Positions 43,850-54,603 of a stretch of DNA of 64,000 nt are shown here, piece by piece. The DNA comes from Zasmidium citrigriseum. Taxonomy: Eukaryota > Ascomycota > Dothideomycetes > Mycosphaerellales > Mycosphaerellaceae. The stretch is taken from positions 124,001 through 188,000 of the forward strand of contig NHNW01000031.1 of the NCBI GenBank assembly GCA_002786025.1, in the 5' to 3' direction. The notes beneath the pieces are model-generated. The model worked only from the letters and a program-made list of their open reading frames with translations, was not told the origin of the DNA and made no database searches. Position 1 is the first letter of the stretch. Every line of letters starts with the position of its first letter. The translations under genes were made by a program, and so were the position numbers.

Positions 43850-46800
43850 AATAGGATAAGGAAGGTATAGGTTAGTCCGAAAGTTATAATAGTATTATAA
43901 GATACCTATATATAGGATATATACTAGATAGTAGACTCGGGTGCAAATATATATATTTTAAATAATAAAGCCTAGTTTAAAGACTTCCGATCAACTTCGT
44001 ACTTAATAAATAACGCCGATAAACATAGTTCTATAAATATAACTAGAAGCGGCACCGTTGAACTTATATTCTTTAATTCTAAGGAGGATACTATAGTTCT
44101 CGAGCTAATAAATGTTATATACGTTCCTACTACTCGCTATAACATTCTTTTACTTACATAGATAGTAGAGAGGGTAGGATACTAAGGTATATAGAGTAAG
44201 GACGGACTTATTATTCGAGATATAGATAGAGATCTTATCGGAAGAGTAAATCCTAAAGATAAACTCTACGAACTATAGCTCGACGAACAAGAGACTTAGG
44301 ATCTTATAGAGGATATTAACATGTCTACTAACCTACTAGCTATACTAGGGGGAGTTAAACCTCCTTATATAGTCGCCCTTATCGACTTCTCCGATCTAGT
44401 TATACTTATATATCGAAAATTAGGACATATTAGTCTCGATAACCTAATTAAGCTTATCGATATAAGCGAAGGGATTAACCTTACTAAGAAGCAGATTTAA
44501 GCAAAGATAAAAGTTATCTATCTAGTTTATACTATTAGTCGATAAACTAAGTCTATTCTAAAGGAACCGGCTACGAGGAAAATAAAGAAACTAGGCGAGA
44601 TACTTTATAGCGATATCTAGGAGTATCCTATTAGGGCGTAGGATAGTTTAAAGTATATTCTTACACTTACTAATAATATAGAGCGCTTTACTTAGTCGGA
44701 ACGAATATAATATAAGGATAACCTTCCCGTCGTCTTCTAAAAGATATACGACTATATCGAGAAGCGTTATAAAATTGTTATTCGAGGGTATCGAGTCGAT
44801 AACGAATTCACGCGTAACGATAGAATAAAGAATTTCTTTAACTCTCGATCTCTCTATATCGAAGCAATTTAACCTTATATGTACTATTATAATAGAATAG
44901 CTAAACGTAGTTACCGCACTTATCGCGATAAGGCAGCTACTATAATATAAGAACCGGACATCGTAACAAAATATACGGCACTCTTCGATACGCAATCCGT
45001 ATAATAGATAAAGGAGACTAACCTTCCCGAGGTGCTTTTTCCGGAATTATTCGAGTATAGTATTTAGTTAAAGAATCGATCTCCTACTCGAGTACGTAAG
45101 AATAAGAAGAGAACTCCTTAGGAAGGAATTTACTATTAGAAACTAGACCTTAGTAAGGAACACGTCTTTAGTAGCCGTATATTTATGTCTATACTACTAG
45201 AAGCCCGAAGAGGAAAATCGTTAAGAACTCCTCGAGCTTAGATAGGATACTTCGTCGGTTTTTATGTTTCGGAATTAATAATAAAGGTTTAGAACCTAGA
45301 CACTAAGAAGGTATATAATATCGCTAGCGTAAGAGTTAATAAGAACGAGGGATTAGATAATCCTTAGCCGGGTTAACCTATTGCGAATTAGTTTACGAAG
45401 GAATAGCTCGAAGAAGTAGAAACGGCTAGTTTTTACTCTAATTTAGGCTCGGATTTATTAAGCGATAACGGGGAATTAGACGAATTAGATAACGACTTAG
45501 AGATTTATAGTAACCCTAAAAACCCTCGAGTTTATATAGTGTATTATAGCACTAACGTACTTTAAGGAGTTCGAAACGAACTTAGAAAGTATATCTAGAT
45601 ATTCTAGAAGCGTATCTTAATTAATATGTTCTTCGTTATTAAAGCCCTTCGAGATTAAGGAGATCTAGCTATTAAGATAGCTATTCTTAAAGACTTAAAT
45701 AAGTATAAAGGATTCGATATTAGTTACTTCTAAGAGAAGATCGATAATAACGAAAAGACAAAGTTCGGGAGTGCGGCCTAGAATATCCTTAAGGTATATT
45801 AGGACCTTAGTTAAGCGTAGAAAGAGGAATATTACCTAGCTATTCTAGACGACATTCGAAAAGGCTAAGTTCGTTAAATAGTCTTAGAAGTAATCGATAG
45901 ACTTAGAATTCGGGACACCGCTTATACGAACTACTAATTAAAAAACCGTTATTACGTATTTCGCCTATATACCTCCTATATTAAAAGTAGAAAACGGTAC
46001 TACGTCGAGAAGACTAATTATAACACTAAACTAGTTTAGTATATCGAGGACATAAAGGACCTTAAGGGTCTTCTTAACCCCGACATATAATATAATTATT
46101 ATATAACTTATATAGCTCGTTCGCGTAAACTCTTCGGCAATACTGTTACTAGAGATAGAGAATTCCCGTATTCTAGATACTAAGATAGGATCTACTATCG
46201 TTATAGGAGACACGGCCCTATAGGCTCTATTAAAGAAGAATACAAGTCTAGGTAGGGTTCTAAGGACACTCTAATAAACGAGACTAATAATCTATTAGCT
46301 ACTCTTAATTCTAGTAATAACGATAGTACTATAGATAATAAGGAGAATAATTCTTAAACTAAAGATACGCTCGATAACGATCTTAGTAATTTAGATAAAA
46401 TTCTCGCGGCTTAGGGATATAGTAAAGATACTACGGATCTAAAAGACGGAGATAACGATCTTAGTAATCTAGATAAAATTCTCGTAGCCTAGGAAAATAA
46501 TTACACTCTAGAAGATAAACAGATTCCTTACATAATCCTAGACGACATAATCGATCCCGAACTTCGAAATATAGTAGAAGCTACGTAGTCGAAGAATATA
46601 CTATCGCCTTAACTTGTTTATTCTAGACACGATAGGAACTTAACTATAAGATCGAAATTAAGGAGCCTAAACTAAGGACTAACGTAAGCTCGTATAATAC
46701 CTAGTATTAAAATAAACCTTACTAAGAGTCCGCTAAAATAATAGAAGAGCTTACGAAAGCGGAAACGGGTAAATAGCCCTAAACCGAAAGAGTAAGAAGC

Positions 46801-48650
46801 CTCCGACGATAATAACTCTAACGTGAAAATAGATTAAACATTACTATACTTTCTATATACTTTACTAGAATTTTTAGCGGGCGTACTACTACGATAGCCT
46901 CGACTACGGCGTTTTAACTTAAATAACTTCCGCTACGACTAGCTAAAGCCCTCTACGAATATAATTACCGCGGGTATTAGTAGGGGGAGAAGAGGTCGTA
47001 GCGGAGTTTCTCTTATAGTATTTATGCGAAATCGCGGCGTACTATCTAGGGCCCGAAAGAAGTATAACATAATAACAAATTAGAAACTAGGACCTAAACC
47101 TTCTACTAGACGACAAGCGTTAGCTAGCCCTAAACGCGAGTAGTAGGAGAAGGTAATATAAGAAGAATATTAGAGTCTAATTAAGAATAAGACTTAGGAA
47201 GAAGTCGATACGCTAAAGAATTATAATATGCTTAACTTACGTTAGGTTTTTAAACGTAAACTTAGACTCGATAGAGAAGTTGCTCGGTATAAAGCAAGAT
47301 TCGTAGTAAGAGGTTTTATATAAGTCTATAGAGTAGACTTTAATAAGACCTATACTTCCGTCTATAAAGCCCTATTATACCGTTTACTATTCGTACTTCA
47401 AGTAAGGTATCGCTAGAAATGCTATTAAATAGACATTAAGACGGCCTTCCTTAATAGGGATATAGATTATAACATCTATATTCGAGCCCTAGATAGGTTC
47501 CTACTTCTACCGGGTAAAGTCTTAAAGCTAAACAAGGCACTATATAGACTAAAGTAGTTACTACGCCTCTAGTATTAACGACTTCGAACGTTCCTCGAGA
47601 AGAACGGTTAGTAGGTATCTAAGTTTAATAACTCGGTCTTTATATACCGGGAAGATAAGCTTATTATAGTAGTATACGTCGACGATATTCTTTTACTCGG
47701 GAAAGACGATAACAAGATTATAAAAATCAAGTAAATACTTACTACTAAGTTTTAGATAAGTAACATAGGACTATACGTATACTATCTTAGGATATATATT
47801 AAGTAACGAGTAAATAGAGACGTTTATCTCTATTAGGAATTATACTTTCGCTAGGTACTAGAACGATACGGCTTAAGCGATATTAAAGTTACTTTAACTC
47901 CTATAGACGCTCGAAATAAGTTAACTAAGTACGAAGATATTCCCGAGATACTAGAGTTCCGTAGACTCTACTAGTCGAAGGTAGGAGTATTAAACTATAG
48001 GATAATTTAGACTAGACTAGATATCGCCGAAGTAGTAGGAGTTATAGCTTAATACTCCTCTAATCTAAATAAATAACATATAGCTATAGTAGATCGAATT
48101 ATAGCTTATATTAAGGGTATACTAAGGCTAGGACTTTATTATAAGTACGACGCCTAATATAAATAACCTAGAGTCTTTTATAATATAGATTAGGCTAGAT
48201 ATCTTAATATCCGACAATCTATAACCGGCTAGGTAGCTATAATCTTAGATAGACTAGTATTATAGGTATTAAAGCGCTAGAGATCCGTTACTATATTGAC
48301 CTATTAGGCGGAATACTACGCTACGAGCGAAGCTATAAAGGAGGTAGTCTAGTTATAGAACTTTCTATAGGAACTGTCCCTTCTAGGAATAAATATAGAG
48401 TAGTTACTATTATATATCGATAATAACGTAGCTCTAAAGCTAACACGTAACCCGGAGTTTTACGCTCGTACTAAGTATATCGAATTAAGGTATTACTTCG
48501 TTCGAGAAATAGTAACCGAGTAACGACGACTTACTACTATTCGAGTTAACTCTAAAGACAATCTAGTAGATCTCTTTATAAAACTAATAGACTAAGACAA
48601 CTACGAGAGGCTAGTACGGATAATAGGAATAGCTAAAGGTATATCTTAGT
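43850..48650 (+). pseudogene. Decayed copia pol (PR-IN-RT-RH)
   Basis: Recognisable islands in the plus strand: protease VDSGA at 43931-43945; GAG-pre-integrase KLGHISLDNLIKL around 44417-44455; integrase start GEILYSDI around 44597-44620 with EYPIR after it; RVDNEFT around 44792-44812; reverse transcriptase YVDDILLLG with YVDD at 47675-47686; RNase H AEYYATSEAIKEVV around 48308-48350; and the copia tail SKDNLVDLF around 48550-48576. TAG/TAA stops lie between them, many at former TGG, CAG or CAA codons. It is non-functional. Confidence 0.85.
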
Positions 48651-48683
48651 ATTACGAGTAAGGAAACAGGCATTTAGTAGGAG

Positions 48684-48852
48684 TATTGTCTTAGACTACC
48701 TATGTCCTAGACACGTGATCTAGATCATGTGACTAAGGAAGGTAGCAAACAAGACACAAACAGGTGTGAAAGAAGAGGTGTAGTATATTACTGCGTAGCT
48801 AGACTTAGATTGAGGAATTCAAGCAAGTTACTCACCTCACAGAGTTTCAATA
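48684..48852 (+). repeat. 3' LTR (169 bp)
   Basis: Starts TATTG and ends CAATA, an inverted 5-bp terminal pair. It carries only two RIP-type changes, both in its first ~40 bases. A weak purine-rich tract (AGTAGGAG) precedes it. Confidence 0.95.
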
Positions 48853-48857
48853 CAAGG
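48853..48857. repeat. Target-site duplication, right copy
   Basis: CAAGG immediately after the 3' LTR, identical to the left copy. Confidence 0.9.
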
Positions 48858-50352
48858 CAGCAAAGGCAGCGAAGTTGCCGGACTCCTCGACTCCTCGTAC
48901 TCGCCGACGCCGGTCGGAGCCATGCGGCAGTGGTCAAAGACGGGTGGGCGGCAGCAGCAGCAGCGACAAAGAGCTCCCTGCAGGCTTACCGAACTCGTGA
49001 CCGGGCAGGTCGACATTCGTTGCCAACGCACATTGCATGTCCGGCTGGTTCGCATGCAGCAGCTCGAGCAGACGCCGCGGGCACAGGACGCCTGCGCGAC
49101 CGTCTCGGGGTTGGCGCGGACGACGATGATGGTGGTCATGATAGCGAGGCCGCGGTGGTGACCGGATGGTGGTGGTGTTGTTGTTGCTGCTGGTGTCTTT
49201 GGGAAATTGAAGTGGTTTGGAGTCATTGATTCGTCCGGCAGGAGAAGCGATTCCGGCTACGTCACTGTTCCTGGGACTGGGTTCGGGAGCGGACACTAGC
49301 GTGCGGGAGCCAGGATGGCTCTTTGGGCTGCTAGGATTTGCGCGCGGAACAGCGCAGAGCGCACAGAAACGAGGCAAGAACGGACCTGCGCTGCAAGTCA
49401 TAGCGGGTATTATTAGATTATCGGTGTCGTCTGTCCGCGCGCATGAGCAGGCCGGCGCTGGTGATGTTATATCGACGGCGCCCGTGAGCCCTGGCGCCGC
49501 AACGGTTGGGTCGAAAGTTGATGATCGTCAACGGTACGCCAAAATAACCTTTTTCTCCTGCCCGTCGTCGACCCTGGCTCTGCTGCGCTCCATCCCCAGC
49601 ACACACGACACCCGCGCTGCGCTGCTTTGAAACTCATTCCCTTCCTCGAGTCTTGCTGCTCACCACCACCGCTCCTTTCTCCTCGTGCGCCGCAGTGCAG
49701 TGCTCTGCCCTCCTCACCTCCGCGCCGCGACGCATCCTCGTCTCGTCTCGTCTCAGCCGCCTGCTCCGCCGGCACACCGTCCTTTTGTCACTGCCGCCAT
49801 CCTCTGCGTTGCTGCGCACGCACGCTCTCAATACGACACCGACTCCCAAACATAGCCGCGTGGGGTGCATCAGCCTTATACCGATTCCAACTGGCCCTGC
49901 ATACGTCCGCGCTGGTGCTCTGCACTCCTCGTCTGCCTGGCGCAGACTCCTTCTGCACGCAGCCTCCCCTCCTGCTTGCTGCCACGCTGGAGGGCCGGAT
50001 CCTCGCCAGCGCGCACCCATTGATGAGGCCCGGGAGCCACTGAAACCGCCCTCGACCGCTTTCCTCGTCTACTCAATACCGCCGCTTGACCTGTCCGCCC
50101 CAGGTTTCATCTGCCCAGCCGTCTGCTGTGCGGCCAACCGCCCACTTCTGCTGCCACCCGCGCGACCACTTGCGCTCGTCGGCCGACTACACCTGTCACT
50201 GCGCTGTACGACGCGCCTCGCTGCCTTCCTCCGGCTCAGCTCTTCTTGTGTCACAAACTCACCGGACGGCGCTCTATTCGGACGGTCACCATGCGCAGGC
50301 GTTCTCGAATCGAGTAGCTCCCCTCCACCTTAACACGGCGACCGCGACCGAT
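48858..50352. promoter_or_regulatory. Long leader/promoter of phospholipase C
   Basis: About 1.5 kb between the retrotransposon and the PLC start. A (CAG)4-5 run lies at 48951-48964. From about 49560 the strand is strongly pyrimidine-rich, as in a long 5' leader. The PLC frame stays open upstream to about 50086 but contains no ATG. No other gene is recognised. Confidence 0.5.
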
Positions 50353-53300
50353 ATGAATCTACCCTGCGAGACGCACGACCAAGATGCCTCACAGTCTACC
50401 TCTGCCGCTGGCTTAACCCCCAAAGCTCCCGCTCCGACAACTCATCCGCCTCCAATGGCTACCACTACCATCAACACTGCAGTCGCCATGACTGTCACTC
50501 CCGCCTCCGCCGCAACGAGCGCTGCAGGCTCTACCGCAAGCCGTAGCAGCTCATTCCACTACTCTACCAAGCCCTTCCCGACCATCTCCCAGGATTCGCT
50601 CCAAGAAACCAACGGCTTCTCTCCCCAGGTCTACGCCTCGTCTCCCAATCCGCGTTCGGCCATGTCAGAGGTCTTTGCTGCTGAGCGATCCCCTTCGCCA
50701 CACACCCGTGTTCCCCAGCCTGGCGCCATGGCAGAGGCCATCAATGTGGGTCGCAGTCCAAGTCTAGGACGAAGCCCAAGCTTGATTCGCAGACTGTCTC
50801 GAGGAGCTCACAACAAACTCCGGCGCAGGGCGTCGACACAACATTCTATGCGCATTCGCGATCCCAGCGCTGGTCCTACACTCATTCGACGACGCAGCGA
50901 TAGCAATGGTGCCTCTGACATGGGCCAGGACGTTTCAGATCTGGATCTGGACAGCACCGCAGAGGACGTTATTGAAGACACTCCTTATCCATCCTTAGCA
51001 TCTTCTTTTCGAGATCGAAGTAATGGTCTCGGAATCACCCTTGGCAGGCCAAGCTTGGCATCGAGCAATGCCCACAATGTCTTTGAAGGAGGCATTGCCC
51101 CGGCCAATTCAGCAGTGCTGGAAAACGGGACCTGGCTCACAAAATTCACATCGCGGAAAACCAAACGGATCAAGCTGTGGCTTGATTCCAATTCCGCGCG
51201 AGTGTGCTGGCACTCATCCAATCCAAGCAAGTCGTTCTTCATCGACGACGTCAGAGAAGTCCGTGTAGGAGTTGAGTCCAGAAATGCTCGAGACGACGTC
51301 AAGATCCCTGAAGATCAAGAGGACCGTCTTGTAACCATTCTCTACGATGTCCCGGAACGATCGAAAGGCAGGACGTACAAATCCATGCATGTTTTGATGC
51401 CGGACGATTACCTCTTAAAGCTCTGGACTGATGCTCTTAACACCGTCACCAGAGAACGCATCGAGATCATGAATGCGTTGTCTTCATCTCCAGAGAAAAG
51501 CGAAAAGAGCATGGCCATGGCTTGGCAACATGTCATGCACCGGAAAGGCCAATCTGGCGACGAGCGTTTCACCCTGGACGATGCGAGATGGCTGTGCCGC
51601 AAACTTGAAATCAACTGCACCGATTCCGCGGTCGTAACTCATTTCAAGAATGTCCCGGCCGATCACAATGCTGGCTTGGATTATGAACAGTACCGTAGCT
51701 TTGTTCGGTCCTTCCGCGAACGAAAAGACATTCAGCGTATCTTCAAAAATATGCAGTGCGGGACAGATTTGGACATGGACCTCAATACATTCTTGGAATT
51801 TTTGAAAACCGAACAGGCTGTTGATGTCGACAAGGAAAGAACATATTGGGAGACCGTCTTCGACAAGTACTCGCGGCCCTCGCAAAACCGCCCTTCGCTA
51901 CCCGATGCGCCGCCCGCCGCTCCTCAGCGGGTGTTGAACATGCAGAGCTTCCAGAACTTCTTAACGTCGTCGCACAGCTCACCGCTTGTACCCGTTCGAG
52001 GAGAGCCTACACTGGACAAGCCCCTGAACGAGTACTACATCTCGAGCTCGCACAATACCTATCTGTTGGGTCGTCAGGTCGCAGGAGCGTCCAGCGTGGA
52101 AGGCTACATCGCAGCGCTTGTGAAAGGATGCCGGTGTATCGAGATCGATTGCTGGGATGGCGACGACGGCAGACCAATGGTCACACATGGCCGCACGATG
52201 ACGACCAAGATTCCTTTCGAAGATTGTGTGTCTGTCATCGCCAAGTATGCCTTCAACAGCTCGCCATACCCGCTGATCGTCTCACTCGAGGTGCATTGCA
52301 GCGCAGACCAACAGCTGGCCATGGTTGAGTTGATGAAGAGATACTTTGGCAGCATGATGGTGACCGAGCCGATTGTGCCTAATCCGATCAGCCTGCCATC
52401 ACCTGAGGAGTTGCGGAACCGGATCCTGATCAAGGTCAAAGCCTCCGAAGATGCGGACCAACCTCACCCACTTCACGAGGTTGCGAACGGAGCTGGACGC
52501 AGTAGAGCGCGGAGCATCAACAACTTCACTCGCACTCCTTCGATCGAAAACCAAAGCAACGTCTCGTCGCCCCTCATTGCGAGCTCTGTTGTCTCAAGTC
52601 CTTCTGAGATCAACTCTTCTTTCACGCCTCGAGGATCGACAACATCTGGCCCTACCGCGACCCCAAGTAGCTCCGCCGAAGACAGCGACGAGGTACCAGT
52701 GTCCGCTGAAAAGGTCAAGAAGCGAACCAAAACCAGCAGGATTACCAAAGAACTCGGCAAGCTGGGCGTGTATACCCAAGGGATCAAGTTCAACGGCTTT
52801 CAGGAACCAGGCGCAAAGACATTCAACCACATCTACTCTTTGGCGGAGAACAATTTTGACAGACTTTGCACGAAGAACACCGACAACAAGGCGCTGCTCG
52901 AGAAGCACAACCAGCGCTATCTCATGCGAGTTTATCCCGGCGCCAGACGAATCGACTCGTCCAACTTCAACCCTCTCCAATCATGGCGGCGAGGCGTTCA
53001 GATGGCCGCACTGAATTGGCAGACCTACGACGTCCACCAACAAGTCAACGAGGCCATGTTCGCTGCCGGTTCGGACCGCCTCGGCTATGTGCTCAAGCCA
53101 GATGAACTTCGACACGCCAAACATGTTCCTATCGCCGACACGATCGCCGAAATGCCTGAAAAGAAGGAGAAGAAGGGCAAGAAGCTGGTTCGGTTCAGTG
53201 TCGACATCATCTCCGCTCAACGATTGCCAAGGCCACGGAATCAAAATGCCGATGCTGGTATGAACCCTTACATCGAGTTCGAAATGTACTCAGCCGAAGA

Positions 53301-53859
53301 CAAGGCTCGTGGTATCGCTACGGCTCAAGGTGGTACTGACGCGTCAGCCCGCGATGGGTTTTCCGGCATCGGGTCACCGCTTCGCAAGCGAACGCGCATT
53401 GTCGAGGGCAACGGGTTTGATCCGCAGTTCCCAGACGGCCCTATCACCATCACAGCTGAAACGAAGTACCCGAGCCTGATATTTGTCCGCTGGACGGTAT
53501 GGAACAAATCTGCGTCGTCGAACACTCTGCTTGCCACATTCACAGCGAAGCTCAGCAGCCTCCAGCAAGGATATCGGCATCTGCCCCTGTTCAATCCACA
53601 GGGCGAGCAGTACCGTGATGCGAAGCTGTTCGTCAAGATCAAGAAGGAGGCGCCCATACCCTTGCAGCATGAAGACAACGCTTACGGTTTCATGGAGCCG
53701 TCAGCGTCTCCTCGGCCCGAAGCAATCCGATCGGAACGATCGTGGCCACGTCGCATATTCAGCCGGAATCCGAGCCAGCGACGAAAGAAAGAGAATGGCA
53801 GCGACATTGCTGGGCCACTCAGCCGCACATCGAGCATGGACCGCGAGTCCATCCGATAA
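50353..53859 (+). CDS. PLC1: Phosphoinositide-specific phospholipase C (delta type)
   Basis: Hydrolyses PIP2 to diacylglycerol and IP3 in calcium signalling. A single exon from the first in-frame ATG (50353) encodes 1168 aa, longer than yeast Plc1 because of disordered insertions. Domains: a Ser/Thr/Pro-rich N terminus to ~250, a PH domain ~255-375, an EF-hand-like region ~385-505, a PI-PLC X domain ~550-690 with catalytic His567 (SSSHNTYLLG) and His612 (VTHGRTMT) 45 residues apart, a serine-rich linker ~710-790, a PI-PLC Y domain ~795-925 (GIKFNGFQEPG, SWRRGVQMAALNWQTYD), a C2 domain ~945-1100 and a basic tail. Key residues are present. The neighbouring INO1 supplies the same lipid pathway but lies 42 kb away. 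Confidence 0.95.
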   Translation: MNLPCETHDQDASQSTSAAGLTPKAPAPTTHPPPMATTTINTAVAMTVTPASAATSAAGSTASRSSSFHYSTKPFPTISQDSLQETNGFSPQVYASSPNPRSAMSEVFAAERSPSPHTRVPQPGAMAEAINVGRSPSLGRSPSLIRRLSRGAHNKLRRRASTQHSMRIRDPSAGPTLIRRRSDSNGASDMGQDVSDLDLDSTAEDVIEDTPYPSLASSFRDRSNGLGITLGRPSLASSNAHNVFEGGIAPANSAVLENGTWLTKFTSRKTKRIKLWLDSNSARVCWHSSNPSKSFFIDDVREVRVGVESRNARDDVKIPEDQEDRLVTILYDVPERSKGRTYKSMHVLMPDDYLLKLWTDALNTVTRERIEIMNALSSSPEKSEKSMAMAWQHVMHRKGQSGDERFTLDDARWLCRKLEINCTDSAVVTHFKNVPADHNAGLDYEQYRSFVRSFRERKDIQRIFKNMQCGTDLDMDLNTFLEFLKTEQAVDVDKERTYWETVFDKYSRPSQNRPSLPDAPPAAPQRVLNMQSFQNFLTSSHSSPLVPVRGEPTLDKPLNEYYISSSHNTYLLGRQVAGASSVEGYIAALVKGCRCIEIDCWDGDDGRPMVTHGRTMTTKIPFEDCVSVIAKYAFNSSPYPLIVSLEVHCSADQQLAMVELMKRYFGSMMVTEPIVPNPISLPSPEELRNRILIKVKASEDADQPHPLHEVANGAGRSRARSINNFTRTPSIENQSNVSSPLIASSVVSSPSEINSSFTPRGSTTSGPTATPSSSAEDSDEVPVSAEKVKKRTKTSRITKELGKLGVYTQGIKFNGFQEPGAKTFNHIYSLAENNFDRLCTKNTDNKALLEKHNQRYLMRVYPGARRIDSSNFNPLQSWRRGVQMAALNWQTYDVHQQVNEAMFAAGSDRLGYVLKPDELRHAKHVPIADTIAEMPEKKEKKGKKLVRFSVDIISAQRLPRPRNQNADAGMNPYIEFEMYSAEDKARGIATAQGGTDASARDGFSGIGSPLRKRTRIVEGNGFDPQFPDGPITITAETKYPSLIFVRWTVWNKSASSNTLLATFTAKLSSLQQGYRHLPLFNPQGEQYRDAKLFVKIKKEAPIPLQHEDNAYGFMEPSASPRPEAIRSERSWPRRIFSRNPSQRRKKENGSDIAGPLSRTSSMDRESIR

Positions 53860-54603
53860 GGCATTACGAATACCATCTTCAAAACACACACCTCTCATTT
53901 GGGCCGGCGTTTTTGGGCATTACCACCATCAAGTGGACGCGCAACAGGACGCGTGCGCTACATTGGGTCGGCATTCTGTATACCTCGTCTTATACCCCCT
54001 TTTGCACCATGTGGAAAAACTTTTGTTTGGCGTGTTTTTGTTTGTCTCTTGGCGACGGAGTTTTGTGGGCTTTATCTTGGGATACCGGGGGGAGCATTTT
54101 TGGCATCAACCAGGCATCGCGTCGGCCGACACGCGCAGTAAAACAAAACTAATTTGCTGACGACACACCCCATGGACCCCGGAAAGAGGAAGCCACCAAC
54201 GTTCTCCTTTGTTCGATCAACAACTTCTTGTACATTACCAACAACATGGCATTGGGCATCATGGCATCTTGGAACGGGGGATGGGATGGGACTTCCCGCA
54301 TCTTGGGCCGGTTGGAACTTGGGGCGCCTTTGCTTGTTTTATTCTTCGATTCTGCACATCGCTCTGCTGGCTCTTGAGGATGTTTTGTATTATGGTATGG
54401 GATATGGGGAAAGAGGAGGCGAAAAGGGACAGGAAAGCTCCCTTCGGACCCCGAGGTTTTGCGCCAGGGTACGCACGATACAGTAGAAGTATGACAAGGA
54501 AAAAGGAATACCAACGAAGAAGCACCAGAATGACACCTTTGGTGATTTTGGAATGAACAAAATTTTACATGTGTCTGTTTCTTTCTGTTTCTGTCAACAT
54601 GTC
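53860..54603. other. Convergent 3' region, no gene seen
   Basis: Downstream of PLC1 and of the Zn2Cys6 gene. Open frames on both strands lack similarity to known proteins. It is G- and T-rich, like fungal 3' UTRs. Confidence 0.5.

Larger units (their letters stand above)
41636..48852 (+). mobile_element. Ty1/copia LTR retrotransposon, RIP-inactivated
   Basis: A full-length 7.2-kb element with two 169-bp LTRs and a perfect 5-bp target duplication. The domain order is zinc knuckle, protease, GAG-pre-integrase and integrase, reverse transcriptase, RNase H, so it is copia rather than gypsy. The interior is almost devoid of CA and TG dinucleotides: in 42001-42300 I count no CA and one TG. CG, CT and CC remain. 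Every frame is full of TAG and TAA. This is the signature of repeat-induced point mutation. No open frame of useful length survives, so the copy cannot encode its proteins. Confidence 0.95.

Noticed and set aside
44648..44995. 115-codon minus-strand open frame inside the copia element
   Set aside because: It is antisense to decayed integrase sequence, with Ile/Tyr/Ser-rich composition caused by TA enrichment. No protein family is visible.
47675..47686. Intact YVDD reverse-transcriptase motif
   Set aside because: The motif survives only because it contains no CA or TG. Stops on both sides rule out an active enzyme.
41638..48854. Alternative LTR limits using TG...CA ends
   Set aside because: TG at 41639 and CA at 48853 would leave unequal LTRs and no target duplication; TATTG...CAATA gives both.
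48951..48964. CAG trinucleotide run
   Set aside because: Only four to five units in non-coding DNA; common in such genomes.
48837..49226. 129-codon minus-strand frame with cysteine runs
   Set aside because: It runs into the 3' LTR and over a CAG repeat; the cysteines are repeat translation. It does not look like a gene.
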